DNA of 64,000 bases from Closterium sp. NIES-65 (lineage: Eukaryota > Streptophyta > Zygnematophyceae > Desmidiales > Closteriaceae): positions 62,001 through 126,000 of the forward strand of contig CANXME010002498.1 in assembly GCA_948144175.1 (NCBI GenBank), read 5' to 3'. Positions within the stretch are counted from its first letter, which is position 1. Each line of letters starts with the position of its first letter. Below are positions 23,740 through 42,159 of the stretch, one piece after another. The translations under genes and the position numbers were made by a program. The notes beneath the pieces are model-generated. The model worked only from the letters and a program-made list of their open reading frames with translations, made no database searches and was not told where the DNA came from.

Positions 23740-24890
23740 GAGGATGACCCCTGGAGATGAGGATGTCTGCAAGGAGAAATGTAAGGAGCTGATGGAAGCA
23801 GGGTTGATACAGAGGTCGGAATCAGAGTATGCAACACCGACAGTAGTAGCTGCCCGAAAGGACCTGCTGGGGGAGGTGCTGAGCAGACGCATGTGTGGGG
23901 ATTATCGGGCACTGAACAAGGTGACAGTGCCTGACCGCTACCCAATGCCCACAGCTGAAGATATCTTTGACCGGCTGGGGGCAGGTGAGGTCTTTAGCAC
24001 GCTAGACTTAAGACAGGGGTTCAACCAGATTAGGATAAGGAAAGAGGACGTGCGGAAGACGGCGTTCCATGGAGCAGATGGCCTATACGAGTGGCTGTTC
24101 ATGCCATTCGGGCTGCGAAACGCGTCTGCCATCTTTCAGAGAGTAATGGACAGCGTGCTGAGGGGGCTGGAGTGCGCGGCGTGTTACATAGATGATGTAG
24201 TAATTTTCAGCCGGACGGAAGAAGAGCATGTGAGAGACGTGGAGCAGACACTGAAGGCGTTGGCAGCAGCTGGGCTGACATGCCATCCGAAGAAGTGTAG
24301 GTGGGGAGAGGCGACAGTGCAGTACCTGGGCTATGAGGTTAGGGGCGGGCAGCTAGGGATCCAGCAGGCGAAGATTGAGGTGCTGAGAAGGCTGCAGCAG
24401 CCAAAGGACCGAAGCGGACTAAGGGCGGTACTGGGATTTCTGAGCTATTACCGCAGGTTCGTCCCGAATTTCAGCAAGCGGGCTGCACCACTGAACGGGC
24501 TGCTGAAGGAGGACAGGAAGTGGGAATGGGGGATGGAGCAGGAAGCAGCATTGAAAGATCTGATGGAAGCGGTGCAGACAGCAACGATTCTGCAGCTACC
24601 CAAGACTGACAAGCCCTTTTGCCTATACACCGACTGGAGCAGCCAAGGCATGGGGGCAATCCTGTGCCAGGAGTTAGATGGGGAGGAGAGGGTTGTGGCA
24701 TACGCAAGCAGGAGGTGCAGCCCAGCGGAAGCCAAGTACAGCTCTTACCACGGAGAGGGGCTGGCAGCCGTGTGGGCTGTAAAACACTTCAGGGTATACC
24801 TGCAGGGAAGGAAGTTCACACTGATCACAGACCATCAACCCCTGCAATGGCTGATGACCCACCAAGGGCTGACAGGGAGGAACGCGCGTT
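23740..24890 (+). other. Gypsy reverse transcriptase and RNase H region
   Basis: The reverse transcriptase shows CGDYRALNKVT, DRYPMPT, FSTLDLRQGFNQIRI, FMPFGLRNASAIFQRVMD and the catalytic YIDD (about 24185). RNase H begins at about 24595 with FCLYTDWSSQGMGAIL and includes YASRRCSPAEAKYSSYHGEGLA. This is a standard Ty3/gypsy arrangement, with integrase downstream. Confidence 0.93.
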
Positions 24891-25254
24891 GGGCCGTGAC
24901 GCTGTAAGAATATGACTTCAAGATACGCCACAGGCCGGGAAAGACTCTGCAGCACGTGGACGGGCTCTCAAGGAACCCGCCGGCAGCAGAGCCAGTACAC
25001 ACGCTGATGTTGCTGGCAAGGCAAGGGGAAGAGGCAGCAGCAGGGAAGCAAAAGGGGCCAAAGGATATTTGGGAAGATCCAGCAGCACTGCGATGGATTC
25101 AGGGAGAAACTGATGAGGAGGAGCAGGTCTCTGACAGGGTCAGGGCAAGGGGGCACCATTACCGATGGTACCAGGGACAGCTGCAGTTACAGACGGCGGA
25201 TGGATGGAAGCTGGTACCTGCACCACAGGACAGGGAGGGAGTGATTAAGGAGGT

Positions 25255-26370
25255 GCACAGGAAGCTGGGGCACTTCGGGCACGAGCGCACGACGGAACTG
25301 TTGAAGACCGGCTGGTGGTGGGAGGGTATGAGAAGGCAGGTCAAGGAATGGGTCAGCGGATGCGAAGGTTGTCAGAGGAGCAAGGCCAGCCTAGCACAGG
25401 CGAAGCAGGAGCTGCAGTCACTGCCGATAAGAGGGTTAGGGTTCAGGTGGTCTCTCGACATAGCTGGTGAACTGCCGCTGAGCAGGGGAGGCAAGCGGTA
25501 TATACTGCTAATGGTGGAACACGCGAGCAAGTGGGTAGAGGTGTGTGCATTGCCGAGCAAAGATTCCAGGCACGTGGCAAAGGCATTCAAGGGACAGGTC
25601 CTGTGCAGGTTTGGGGCACCAGGGGAAGTGCTCACAGATCAGGGGACGGAATTCAGAGGGGAATTTCAGGCACTGCTGGACGAGGCAAGGGTGACACACA
25701 GGCTGACATCTAGGTACCACCCACAGAGCGATGGGTTGACTGAGCGCCTGGTGCAAACCCTGAAACGGAACCTGAGGGCATATGGAGAGAAGCGCAAGAG
25801 AGACTGGGATGAGGAGTTGGACTGGATTGCGGCGGGGTACCGGTTTGGGAAGCAGGCCTCCCTGAAGGACTATTCCCCGTATAGCATGCTGTTTGGGAAG
25901 GAGCCAATCCTGCCAGTGGGAGCACCGAGGGTGCTGACAGATGTGGTGCAAGTCACAGGAGCAGAGCAGTGGGTGGCACTAGCGGAGGCACGGGCACGAT
26001 ACATGCGGGAGATGCTCCCTGCGGCCCTGGAAAACCTGCACACGGCGCAGTTGAGGGACGCACACAGGTATGAGCAGCGGCAGCAGCAGGGTGGCAGGAA
26101 GGCCAGACCAGCGGTGATGGAAGGACAAGAGGTGTACCTGCGCAGGGCAAAGAGGGATACGCTGGACGTGGGGCTAGGAACGCAGAGATGGAAGGTGAAG
26201 GAGGTGAGAGGGTCTGGAGTGCTGGTGCTGGAGAACGACAAGGGGGAAAAGACGGTGGATCATCAGACTAATGCTGCGGCGGTGAATGGACGAGGGCCTC
26301 AGCGAGAGGGTCCTGTGACCCGGGCACGGGCAGCCCGAGACCGGGCACAGGAGGGGGCAGGTAGTGGCTG
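25255..26370 (+). other. Gypsy integrase and C-terminal tail
   Basis: The HHCC zinc-binding segment (HRKLGHFGHERT ... CEGCQRSK) is followed by the DDE-type core with SLDIAGELP, TDQGTEFRGEF and HPQSDGLTERLVQTLKR. The C-terminus is basic and has a LENLHTAQLRDAHRYEQR segment. A decayed relative of this segment occurs at 55830-56215. No chromodomain motif is seen. Confidence 0.9.
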
Positions 26371-27023
26371 AGGCCGAGGCACGCAAAGTCTGCAGGCAGG
26401 CAGGGAAGTGCAGAAAGAAGAAGGGTAAGAGGACAAGGGAGGAAGCAGCCAAGGGGTGAGGTGAGAAAGAGGAGATCTCCGACAGCTGTCACCAAATACA
26501 GTGGTAAAGAACAATATATTTGGTTGTACGCTATAGTTGGTGTAGTGAGGTGTAGGATTGGGGTTATGCAACTTTACAGAGGGGTTGTTGAGCTTCAAGG
26601 GAATGACGCGAAGTTGGTAGCATGGGGAATTGGGACATTGGGAAGAGCTACAAGCGCCTCGAGGAGCAGGGAATCTGCAAGCAACCAGTAAGGCACATGG
26701 CGACTCGAACCCAACCCAAGGCCATGGAAATGGTCGTGACTCTGGGTAGGGAATAAAGCAGCCTAGCCTAGACACTAGAACCTGCTCTCTCGTTTTGTTT
26801 GCCTACTATAGTGGATTCAATTCACCGTTCTAAGGCTACGGCAGCTAGGTGATACGCCACTGAGGGCAGCCAGCTTGTGGGGGTAGGAATCTCTCTCTGG
26901 TAGTGGCTGAGGCCGAGGCACGCAAAGTCTGCAGGCAGGCAGGGAAGTGCAGAAAGAAGAAGGGTAAGAGGACAAGGGAGGAAGCAGCCAAGGGGTGAGG
27001 TGAGAAAGAGGAGATCTCCGACA
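26360..27023 (+). repeat. 125-bp duplication flanking the gypsy 3' LTR
   Basis: The 125 bp at 26360-26484, beginning GGTAGTGGCTGAGG and ending CTCCGACA, recur exactly at 26899-27023 on the far side of the 3' LTR. The outer copy ends in CA directly at the CGAG target duplication, so it behaves as the true right end of the insertion. The 5' LTR has no such tail. Confidence 0.9.
26487..26895 (+). repeat. 3' LTR of the gypsy element (shared part)
   Basis: The stretch matches 18639-19047 by eye. It is followed by 125 bp (26899-27023) that repeat the sequence just upstream of this LTR. Only after those 125 bp does the minisatellite resume. Confidence 0.9.
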
Positions 27024-28972
27024 CGAGATGTCACTAACCATCACCCCGAGATGCCACTAACCATCACCCCGAGATGTCACTAACCATCACCCCGAGATGC
27101 CACTAACCATCACCCCGAGATGCCACTAACCATCACCCCGAGATGCCACTAACCATCACCCCGAGATGCCACTAACCATCACCCCGAGATGCCACTAACC
27201 ATCACCCCGAGATGCCACTAACCATCACCCCGAGATGCCACTAACCATCACCCCGAGATGCCACTAACCATCACCCCGAGATGCCACTAACCATCACCCC
27301 GAGATGCCACTAACCATCACCCCGAGATGCCACTAACCATCACCCCGAGATGCCACTAACCATCACCCCGAGATGCCACTAACCATCACCCCGAGATGCC
27401 ACTAACCATCACCCCGAGATGTCACTAACCATCACCCCGAGATGTCACTAACCATCACCCCGAGATGTCACTAACCATCACCCCGAGATGTCACTAACCA
27501 TCACCCCGAGATGCCACTAACCATCACCCCGAGATGTCACTAACCATCACCCCGAGATGCCACTAACCATCACCCCGAGATGCCACTAACCATCACCCCG
27601 AGATGCCACTAACCATCACCCCGAGATGCCACTAACGATCACCCCGAGATGCCACTAACCATCACCCCGAGATGCCACTAACCATCACCCCGAGATGCCA
27701 CTAACCATCACCCCGAGATGCCACTAACCATCACCCCGAGATGCCACTAACCATCACCCCGAGATGCCACTAACCATCACCCCGAGATGCCACTAACCTT
27801 CACCCCGAGATGCCACTAACCATCACCCCGAGATGTCACTAACCATCACCCCGAGATGTCACTAACCATCACCCCGAGATGTCACTAACCATCACCCCGA
27901 GATGTCACTAACCATCACCCCGAGATGTCACTAACCATCACCCCGAGATGCCACTAACCATCACCCCGATATGTCACTAACCATCACCCCGAGATGCCAC
28001 TAACCATCACCCCGAGATGCCACTAACCATCACCCCGAGATGCCACTAACCATCACCCCGAGATGTCACTAACCATCACCCCGAGATGTCACTAACCATC
28101 ACCCCGAGATGTCACTAACCATCACCCCGAGATGTCACTAACCATCACCCCGAGATGTCACTAACCATCACCCCGAGATGCCACTAACCATCACCCCGAG
28201 ATGTCACTAACCATCACCCCGAGATGCCACTAACCATCACCCGGAGATGCCACTAACCATCACCCCGAGATGTCACTAACCATCACCCCGAGATGCCACT
28301 AACCATCACCCCGAGATGCCACTAACCATCACCCCGAGATGTCACTAACCATCACCCCGAGATGTCACTAACCATCACCCCGAGATGTCACTAACCATCA
28401 CCCCGAGATGTCACTAACCATCACCCCGAGATGTCACTAACCATCACCCCGAGATGTCACTAACCATCACCCCGAGATGCCACTAACCATCACCCCGAGA
28501 TGCCACTAACCATCACCCCGAGATGCCACTAACCATCACCCCGAGATGCCACTAACCATCACCCCGAGATGCCACTAACCATCACCCGAGATGCCACTAA
28601 CCATCACCCCGAGATGCCACTAACCATCACCCCGAGATGCCACTAACCATCACCCCGAGATGCCACTAACCATCACCCCGAGATGCCACTAACCATCACC
28701 CCGAGATGCCACTAACCATCACCCCGAGATCCCACTAACCATCACCCCGAGATGCCACTAACCATCACCCCGAGATGTTACTAACCATCACCCCGAGATG
28801 CCACTAACCATCACCCCGAGATGCCACTAACCATCACCCCGAGATGCCACTAACCATCGCCCCGAGATGCCACTAACCATCACCCCGAGATGTCACTGAC
28901 CATCACCCCGAGATGTCACTAACCATCACCCCGAGATGTCACTAACCATCACTCCGAGATGCACCGTGAGAA
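27024..28972. repeat. 23-bp minisatellite, right arm (about 84 units)
   Basis: This continues the array at 17596-18638 and starts with the duplicated CGAG. The same 23-bp unit shows the GCC/GTC two-state variant in runs, plus a few private changes such as a one-base-shorter unit near 28585. It ends against a donor-side fragment of GT14 exon 4. Confidence 0.95.
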
Positions 28973-29019
28973 TGCCAAGCTGCCACTAGCACCGCCACTA
29001 CCCCTGCCAGGAGGGTGGT

Positions 29020-29830
29020 GAAGTTACCGGGCTGCCCTTGGCAAAGGTGGCCAAGTGCAAGCTGGTGTTCAGCAGGGACCGGTTAAAACACGCTGTCTGG
29101 CACTCAACGGTGCTGAAGTAGTGCTCGTGCGAGTCGATGACATGAGGAGCTCAAGCAGTGCTCCCCACGGTGCTCATCCGAGTCAATGTGGGTGGTGACC
29201 TACAGTAGCCCTCTCACCCACTGCCACCCACACACTAATACGTACTGGGCTGCCCTTGGGCCTTGGCGAAGGTAGCGAAATGGAGACTAGCGTTGAGGAG
29301 GTAGTGGTTGAAGCGGGGCGCGGGGCAGGCGACGGTGCTGAAGTAGTGCTCGTCTGAGTCGATGACGTCAGCCGTGTACATGAGGATGCGGCGTGGCCAG
29401 CTGGCGGGCTCCCATAGGACGTAGCGCAGGAAGGGACGAGAGGCCTTGATCTAGTTGCAGCCTAGAGAGCGGGGAGGGGAGGGGGGGATGGAAGGTGAAG
29501 AGGAGGATTTAAGCGCTGGGCTCCCATAGGACTCACTGGATGAGGAACGAGTGGTGGGCTCCTGTTGGAGGGAGAGGAGGGGAGGGGGTGTGGAGCGGGG
29601 GCTCAAGCGGTGGGCTCCCATAGGATGTAGCGCAGGAAGGGGCGCGATGCCTTGATCGTTGCAACCTGGAGGAGAGGGTGGGGAGGGAAAGGGGGGGGTG
29701 GGGAGGGGGAGGGGAGAAGGGGGAGTGAATTGAGGGTTGAAGGTTGAAACGTGCAGCGGAGAAGTCAAGAGGTGGGCTCCCATAGCGCAGGAAGGGGCGA
29801 GACGCCTTGATCCAGTTGCAGCCTGGAGAG
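29020..29830 (-). repeat. Exon-4 copies and fragments, left GT14
   Basis: The full exon 4 of the left copy is at 29246-29461. Donor-side fragments lie downstream in gene direction (29020-29110, ending in FAKGSP-type sequence). Acceptor-side fragments lie upstream (about 29515-29550, 29605-29670 and 29765-29825), each with the GCNWIKASRPFLR or YGSPPL-type sequence. Spacers are pyrimidine-rich on the minus strand. Confidence 0.75.
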
Positions 29831-29857
29831 GTGCGAGTGGAGGGGTGGAAAGGGTGG

Positions 29858-30175
29858 GCCGCACATCCCGCATGCGCTTGTGCCTTGAAGTCAACTCAAG
29901 TCAACTCGAGTCAACACGGGTCAGCAGGCCGCACATCCCGCATGCGCTTGTGCCTTGAAGTCAACTCAAGTCAACTCGAGTCAACACGGGTCAGCAGGCC
30001 GCACATCCCGCATGCGCTTGTGCCTTGAAGTCAACTCAAGTCAACTCGAGTCAACACGGGTCAGCAGGCCGCACATCCCGCATGCGCTTGTGCCTTGAAG
30101 TCAACTCAAGTCAACTCGAGTCAACACGGGTCAGCCAGCCGCACATCCCGCATGAGCACCGTGCGTTGAAGTCGA
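29858..30175 (-). repeat. 70-bp tandem repeat made of exon-3 fragment plus GTTGACTC repeats
   Basis: Four near-perfect 70-bp units and a diverged fifth lie directly downstream (minus strand) of GT14 exon 3. Each unit joins a piece of exon 3 (coding HKLMRDVRPA in the intact copy) to several GTTGACT repeats. So donor-side exon sequence and intron repeat have been amplified together. Confidence 0.85.
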
Positions 30176-30399
30176 TTCGAGTCAACTCAGGTCAGCTCAA
30201 GTCAACGCAAGTCAACAGAAGTCAGCACTGGTCAACTCACCCATGAAAACATGGAAGCGAGTGGCAGCAGGCCGCACGTCCCGCATGAGCTTGTGCCCTT
30301 TGTGCTCCTGGAACAGCGCCCTGTCCAGATTCACTGCACGCTGCCGGTAGCTGGTGGGCAGAGGGAGGAAGGGAGTGTGTGGGTGGTAGTGTGTGTGGA

Positions 30400-31030
30400 G
30401 GAGGGTGGGGAATTTGGAAAGGAAGAGCTCCCTGTCCAGATTCACTGCACGCTGCTGGTAGCTAGCGGGCAGAGGAAGGGGGAAGGCGGGAGGGGCGGGA
30501 TGCGGTGTTAGGACTTGTGAAGGGGTAAGGGAGAGGGGGAGGGCGTGGGAAGGGGAAGAGAAGCGGGAGGGGAAGGGGGAAGGGGGGAGGGGAGTGGGGG
30601 TGGCGGCATGGGGTGTTAGAGCTTGTTTCATTCGTGCCCTTCCTTGCTTCTGTCTGGGGCAGTGGGGAAAGGGAACGACAGAAAACGGGGGGAGGGGAAG
30701 TTTCCTTGTGCCTACTCGGCCAGATTCATTGCGTGGTGGCGGCATGTGGGGTTCCAGGCAGGTGCACTGAGACAAGCATGCTTGGGAAACTTCTTAGTCA
30801 ACTCGAAATTCGCAATATATACTTCGGCCAATGTAGGGAGTATGAAAAGCAATGCGGGCATTCTAAGAGAGACGCAAGAGGGAGGGGAAGGTGAGGTAGG
30901 GAGATGCGGAACGGCAATCCGTTGCAGTGTGAATATAGTCACTGTGACAGTAACGATGTGTAGGATGAAGCAGTCACGAAGGATTGTTACAACTGACGCG
31001 TACAAACGTGTGACTATAACGGGGACACTA
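30400..31030 (-). other. Intron 2 of the left GT14 copy with exon-3 fragments
   Basis: An acceptor-side exon-3 fragment (RQRAVNLDREL) lies at about 30425-30470, and further remnants lie near 30720-30770. The stretch near 30900-31030 is homologous to the start of intron 2 in the right copy (about 36255-36400). No other gene is seen. Confidence 0.65.
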
Positions 31031-31836
31031 GACTCGTACGAGGCCAGGCGGCGACTCACTCGAATCGGTGCTCGACGCTGTGGTCCATGAACGAGAGGCT
31101 GCGATCCACGTGCGACAAGAGAGAGCATGTCTGGAGGGAGAGTGCGAAAGAAGTGGGAAGAGCAGGGTGAGAGTGTGAGGGGAGTGGGGAGAGTGAGAAC
31201 GAAGAGGGTGAGAGAGAGGGTGAGGGGGTGAGGAGAATGGGGACGAGGCGGGTGAGGAGGAGGATGAGGGGTGGGTAGGGGCTGGGATATGGATCAAAGG
31301 AATGGAGAGCGAGTGCAGCGACGTTCTCATAATGCCGGTCGTCGTGAGTGCATAAGAACGTGCTTTGAGCCATTTGTGAGTGCGAAGCACGCGCGGCCAA
31401 GTTGCATTGGTCAGAGGCGAAGTTGTGGGGGAGAACAGCGATTGCGAGGGGGGAAAGCGGTCAACCAAAGACCCCTTACAACCTACCAAAGCGTCGCGTT
31501 TCACTCACCATCTTGTGACATTAACGGGTAAGCCGCAGCGCTCAGGTTGATAAACCACTACCACCGACACGGACGGCCGCGCGCCTGAAGCCCCGCGAGC
31601 ACGAGCGCTTCGACCTCGTCGCGGTCGGGCGGGCAGGCGGGTCAGAGGCGGGGGTTGGCGGGAAAAAGGAGGAGATCGCCGAAGAGAAGCGCGCGGAGCA
31701 CGATGGCGGGGAGCGTGCAGCGGAAGGCGGAGATGACGAGCGCGGAAGCGGAGTGGGCGGAGGGTTTGGAGGAAGGGGAGAGCTGGTGGAATGTGTCGCG
31801 CGGGGAGGTGGCGTTTCCCTCGGGTAACCAGCCCAT

Positions 31837-32070
31837 GGTTACGGCACACGTGTTCCTCGGGGAGCTGTGCGAAAGGTGGCTGGAGACGAATTCCTGCCAG
31901 TTGCTGAGACTGACGTGGGTGGGGTGACGAAATCATATGGGACTGCGAAATGCTATGCGGGGCTAAAAAGTCCCCACTTTTTGCGTAGGAAAGGCTGCGG
32001 AGCAAGCTTCGCTCCTGAAACGCACCACTTGTGGTATAGCACCCGTGCACATGACATTGATCGAAGATGA
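31837..32070. repeat. Inverted duplicate of the right GT14 upstream region
   Basis: The sequence upstream of the left exon 1 matches, in inverted orientation, the sequence upstream of the right exon 1 at about 34510-34715. Both contain the GGTGACGAAATCATATG and GCTTCGCTCCTGAAACGCA type blocks. The inverted duplication therefore includes at least 200 bp of promoter-proximal sequence, and homology fades beyond that. Confidence 0.75.
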
Positions 32071-32601
32071 CGATGATGATGAAATGTGAATGTTTTATGT
32101 GTTTATTATCGGAAACGTTGGAAACAATGGCGTAATTCCTCATCCTTAGGATATTAATCATAATGCTGATCAGTGTTCTACTTTTAGGCAGACTGATTGC
32201 TCAGTTTTATTTGTGTTTGAACCCTGAATTAAGGTAACAGGGTTTTTCCACCGACGACACTGAAGATAAGTGTTACTATCCCAAGGGACACTGTGCTCAG
32301 GGTACCCAAAAACCAATACCCTGCTGATACCGTATTTACTTTCTACAATTGCCACATGGTTGTTTCATGGTGACAAAAATGTTATACGCCCTAACAGGTC
32401 TTACAACAAGAGGGCAAGAAGCCCACTCATGGAGCTTTATAAGCATCCCCGCGTCCGTGGCTGAACATCAGGTAAGAAACAACCTAAAGAACCCCTCAAA
32501 ATCATAACATTGAAAAACTATACGTCATCTATAGCTCCACATAATCCCCAAAACCAGCTGCTATGCACCAGGGCCTGCATCCGCCCGTCATGGTCACAAT
32601 T
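32071..32601. other. Intergenic, 3' side of eIF1A
   Basis: This AT-richer stretch lies between the left GT14 upstream region and the eIF1A stop codon. It presumably holds the eIF1A 3' untranslated region and terminator. No gene, RNA or repeat was recognised. Confidence 0.5.
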
Positions 32602-33039
32602 CTATATCCTGTCAATGTCTTCATCCTCGAATTCGATATAGTCATCTCCGCCGTCTTCACCCTCTTCGTCCATGCCTCCGGCAATACCCTCGTTCAACCT
32701 GATATTATCCGGCAATTCTCCATACGCCTTCAAAAGGCGCGCCTCGTCCGGTTGATACTTCAGAATGACGTCGGCCTTGTCGTCTTGGTAATCTCGCAGC
32801 CCAACCAGGATAATATCTCCTGCAGCGATCCACACCTTCTTATGCATCTTGCCTCGGATGTGGGAGAGCCGCTTAATCCCGTCGATGCAAAGCGCCTCGC
32901 AGCGACCGTTACCGAGCATACGCATCACCTGAGCGTATTCCTGCCCATCCTCCTTGAAAACCAGCTCGCGCTTCTCGTCATCGGCCTCGTTCTTTCCTCG
33001 CTTCCTGTTCTTACCTCCCTTTCCCTTGTTCTTCGGCAT
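32602..33039 (-). CDS. eIF1A: Eukaryotic translation initiation factor eIF1A
   Basis: The product is 145 aa, the usual length for plant eIF1A, in one uninterrupted exon. It starts [15 protein letters not shown], the basic N-terminal tail, followed by the OB-fold (about residues 30-95) with [29 protein letters not shown] and [19 protein letters not shown]. The tail is acidic and ends [10 protein letters not shown]. eIF1A binds the 40S subunit A-site region, helps scanning and start-codon selection, and works with eIF1, eIF2 and eIF5B in the cytoplasm. The start is certain because the N-terminus is conserved. TGCAG lies just upstream of the ATG, so a 5' untranslated intron is possible. It is the only plain single-copy host gene here, placed between two divergent GT14 copies. 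It looks functional. Confidence 0.97.
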   Translation of the reverse strand: MPKNKGKGGKNRKRGKNEADDEKRELVFKEDGQEYAQVMRMLGNGRCEALCIDGIKRLSHIRGKMHKKVWIAAGDIILVGLRDYQDDKADVILKYQPDEARLLKAYGELPDNIRLNEGIAGGMDEEGEDGGDDYIEFEDEDIDRI

Positions 33040-34715
33040 GGCTGCAGATCAGTAAGACCGAAATCCCTGATAGATTTTAACAGTTAACAAACGGCGGGGC
33101 ACGAATCGCGCTGGTTAAGACAGAATCACTGGACGGTCGGACTAGGCCTTGCTGGTGGGTATCTGAGCCTAGCAACGCTCAAAGAGAACCAAACCCTAGC
33201 TTTCTGTCTTGAAATCTCTCGTCACAAGCAACCACCGCTCGGATAACCAAACCCAGATAGCTACAGTGAAGTTTATATAGGCAGTGAAAGCATATGGAAC
33301 CCCGTTCTGAATCGAGACGAGTGGTTCTGTAACGCGCTAGCGAGAGCCTGTTCTTGCTCGATATAGCCCTGCTTCAGTTAGTACAGAATTGCTGGTTTCG
33401 TTGGCATATACCTCTTATACATATTCTAGACAAGTCAGGGAGTCACGACTCTGCCGAACCGAGTGCCCAACCAAGCGACTCGTTCTGAATTTTCCGTGGC
33501 TGAGATTCGCAGAACAAAACGTTTGACGAGCCTGTTATCAAGTCTGGTTGAAGAGACCAGACGGTGCTGTGGTGAACTCGGCTACCTTGAGCCCCGGGCA
33601 GACCTGGGACATGCCTACCATACCTTGTCAAGGTTCGGTCTAGCTGCCCAGAACACGTTTCTTCCCAGCCTCTATACTAGCGTACATGATTCAATGGCAC
33701 ATGTTCATGTCTGGCCCCGGTTCGGGTAAAGCCTGATTGGCTTGACAGGAACCTCGTGTCGCGTTGAACCCTTGGCATTTCAAGGAGGACATGTCAGCCC
33801 GCCATCACGACACTTGTGATTTGGGTTGTGCTGTGCGTTCTCGTACGATCAGATGAGTTACAAAGTGTTACAAAGCGGTACAGCCTCACCCCCTCAACCT
33901 TCCTCCTCCCCTCGCGGCACGACATTCGTCCAACAAAAACCACACAAACCGCCCCCTCGCCCCTCTCGTCACGAAAATCGCCCCTCATTGCCCCCTGATT
34001 GAAATCGCCCCACCACATCTTGCTCCCTTGCCCTGGAATAGACCAGTTCTGCCTAGGGTTTTGTGGAGCCCTTGCTTTAACACAGGCTGCGTGCAGCGCG
34101 AAGCACGCATACTTCACATCGCGTGAGGAGTCTAGAAATAATAATTCACTGTTCACGCTTCGCCATCCTCAGTCCAGTGATTCATACAAACTCTTGCTCC
34201 TTGCCCAGCCAGGGTGGGTCAAGTTGTAGTGTGCAAAGACGTCGACAATCTAAAACATGAGAACTCGAAGTGACATACGTCAGGCTACGGTTCTCCGACA
34301 GCCCGTAATTTCGAAGTCAGGAGCAACTTGAGAGTGCATGTGCAAATGACGCCCACCGAACCGGCGCAAGTTCTCTAGTCGTCGACTAGACCTTCTATTT
34401 CCGTCAAACCAACACATTTCGAACGGATTGATTTTTCCAGGATGTTTCAGCAGCGGATCTGTAGACTCGTTGAGATGAGCTGATGCTATTAGAAATGTTG
34501 TGAATAGCTCCTCGATCGCGCGCAATCACGCTCGATTGCGATAAGTTGTGCGTTTCAGGAGCGAAACTTGCTTCGCAGCCTTTTCCACCCGATAGCCCCG
34601 CGTAATATTTCCCAGCCTTTCCCACTGCAGTCTCATATGATTTGGTCACCCCACGGACGTCATTCTTAGCATCTCGCAGGAATTCGTTTCCAGCCACCTT
34701 CGCTCACCTCTCGCC
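33040..34715. other. Intergenic between eIF1A and the right GT14 gene
   Basis: This region must hold the eIF1A promoter and 5' untranslated region (from 33040 upward) and the GT14 promoter (toward 34715). The last 200 bp are the inverted counterpart of 31837-32070. I see no convincing gene; the short reading frames have no recognisable motif. TATA-like elements are not clear enough to call. Confidence 0.5.
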
Positions 34716-41400
<6,685 letters not shown>

Positions 41401-42159
41401 TTTGAAACCCACATGTGGTTTGCCAGGGACTCAATTTACTTGAGCACTTGCATGTAATATATGTATGGTAATAAGCTTGCTGGTCTATTGAGCTACTAAC
41501 TTTGAATGGTGTCTACATAATAAGTGTCAAGAGTAGGTTAACAAATTGTGCATGGAAGAGCCGTTGAGATTATGCTACCGTATCTTTTCTATGCCTTTTT
41601 TCCATTGTTAATGGATTGTAGGTGACGAGTTGTTCGCCCTTGTATCATTCCTGGAGGTGTTGGCATCGTTCTATGTTTTTTAGGGTTTTAATCCCCCCTC
41701 TTCCCCCCCTACCGTACGTGTTTACAACGTACCGTATAGATATAGCCGTTATATCTAGTGGAAAGAAAAGATCGTGTACATGGATCACTCTAAACCGAAG
41801 TTTATTATGGTAATAATAAACTTGTAACGAACCGAAAACGCAGCAGCAGCTTTCGTCGGCCCCTTCCAGGCAGCCTCTTCTCTCATCCTCTCCTACGTGT
41901 TCAACTCTTGCCCCGTCACCATGTCGCGGAAGTAGTCGGTTTTTGAGGCGCGTCACCACTGCTAGTAGGGGAAGTGGTAGTAGCAGATCAATTCATCCGT
42001 GCCGCAAATGCCGCCGCCGCCAAAGCCAACTGCGATGCAGCCGCGAGCGTGGCTTGCACTCTCCGCCGCTCGTTGGCTCGCTGCCCTCATCTCTCCATGC
42101 CTGCGCAAGTCACGATCAACGCCACGCAAAGCCCGTCCCTCCTCCCGCAATGCTTACTA
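41401..42159. other. 3' flank of the right GT14 gene
   Basis: The first 110 bp are homologous to the 3' flank of the third copy (59158-59270) and are probably 3' untranslated sequence. The rest, up to the TIR element, shows no recognisable gene or repeat. Confidence 0.5.

Larger units (their letters stand above)
18639..27023 (+). mobile_element. Ty3/gypsy LTR retrotransposon carrying a DNMT3-like methyltransferase domain
   Basis: LTR copies lie at 18639-19047 and 26487-26895 (409 bp) and look identical by eye, so the insertion is recent. CGAG is duplicated at 18635-18638 and 27024-27027. Domain order: Arg/Ser-rich start (from 19076), 17-residue repeats (19330-20100), capsid-like gag (about 20845-21390), three CCHC zinc knuckles (21482-21632), an aspartic protease with DTGA (about 22045), a DNMT3-like domain (about 22506-23480), reverse transcriptase with YIDD (about 23740-24340), RNase H (about 24595-24890), an HHCC zinc-binding segment (about 25255-25385) and the integrase core (about 25435-25900). 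The protease-RT-RNaseH-integrase order is Ty3/gypsy. No chromodomain was recognised. It looks nearly whole, with about two breaks. Confidence 0.93.
15005..31836 (-). pseudogene. Decayed GT14 glycosyltransferase copy (left copy)
   Basis: All six exons of the plus-strand gene at 34716-41400 can be recognised on the minus strand: exon 1 (31505-31836), exon 2 (31060-31130), exon 3 (30241-30350), exon 4 (29246-29461), exon 5 (about 16650-16793) and exon 6 (15005-15525). It is very probably dead. Exon 1 has lost about 400 bp in the middle, including the start of the catalytic domain, and two Trp codons there have become stops. Exon 2 is 71 nt against 73. Exon 4 has TAG in place of a Trp codon and is 7 nt longer. 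Exon 5 contains an in-frame TAA, and the start of exon 6 is out of frame with its remainder. Exons 3 and 6 keep splice sites. Intron 4 has grown to over 12 kb by a minisatellite and a gypsy insertion. A C-terminal product of exon 6 alone cannot be excluded. Confidence 0.85.

Noticed and set aside
17596-28972. CRISPR-like array
   Set aside because: The 23-bp units are head-to-tail with no spacers, and this is a eukaryotic intron. It is a minisatellite.
31028-31504. Separate gene with a Ser/Pro-rich product on the minus strand
   Set aside because: Only the last part is GT14 exon 2 (in another frame). The rest is the C/T-rich intron 1 of the decayed copy.
32563-33087. Plus-strand reading frame over eIF1A
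   Set aside because: It is the antisense shadow of the conserved eIF1A coding sequence.
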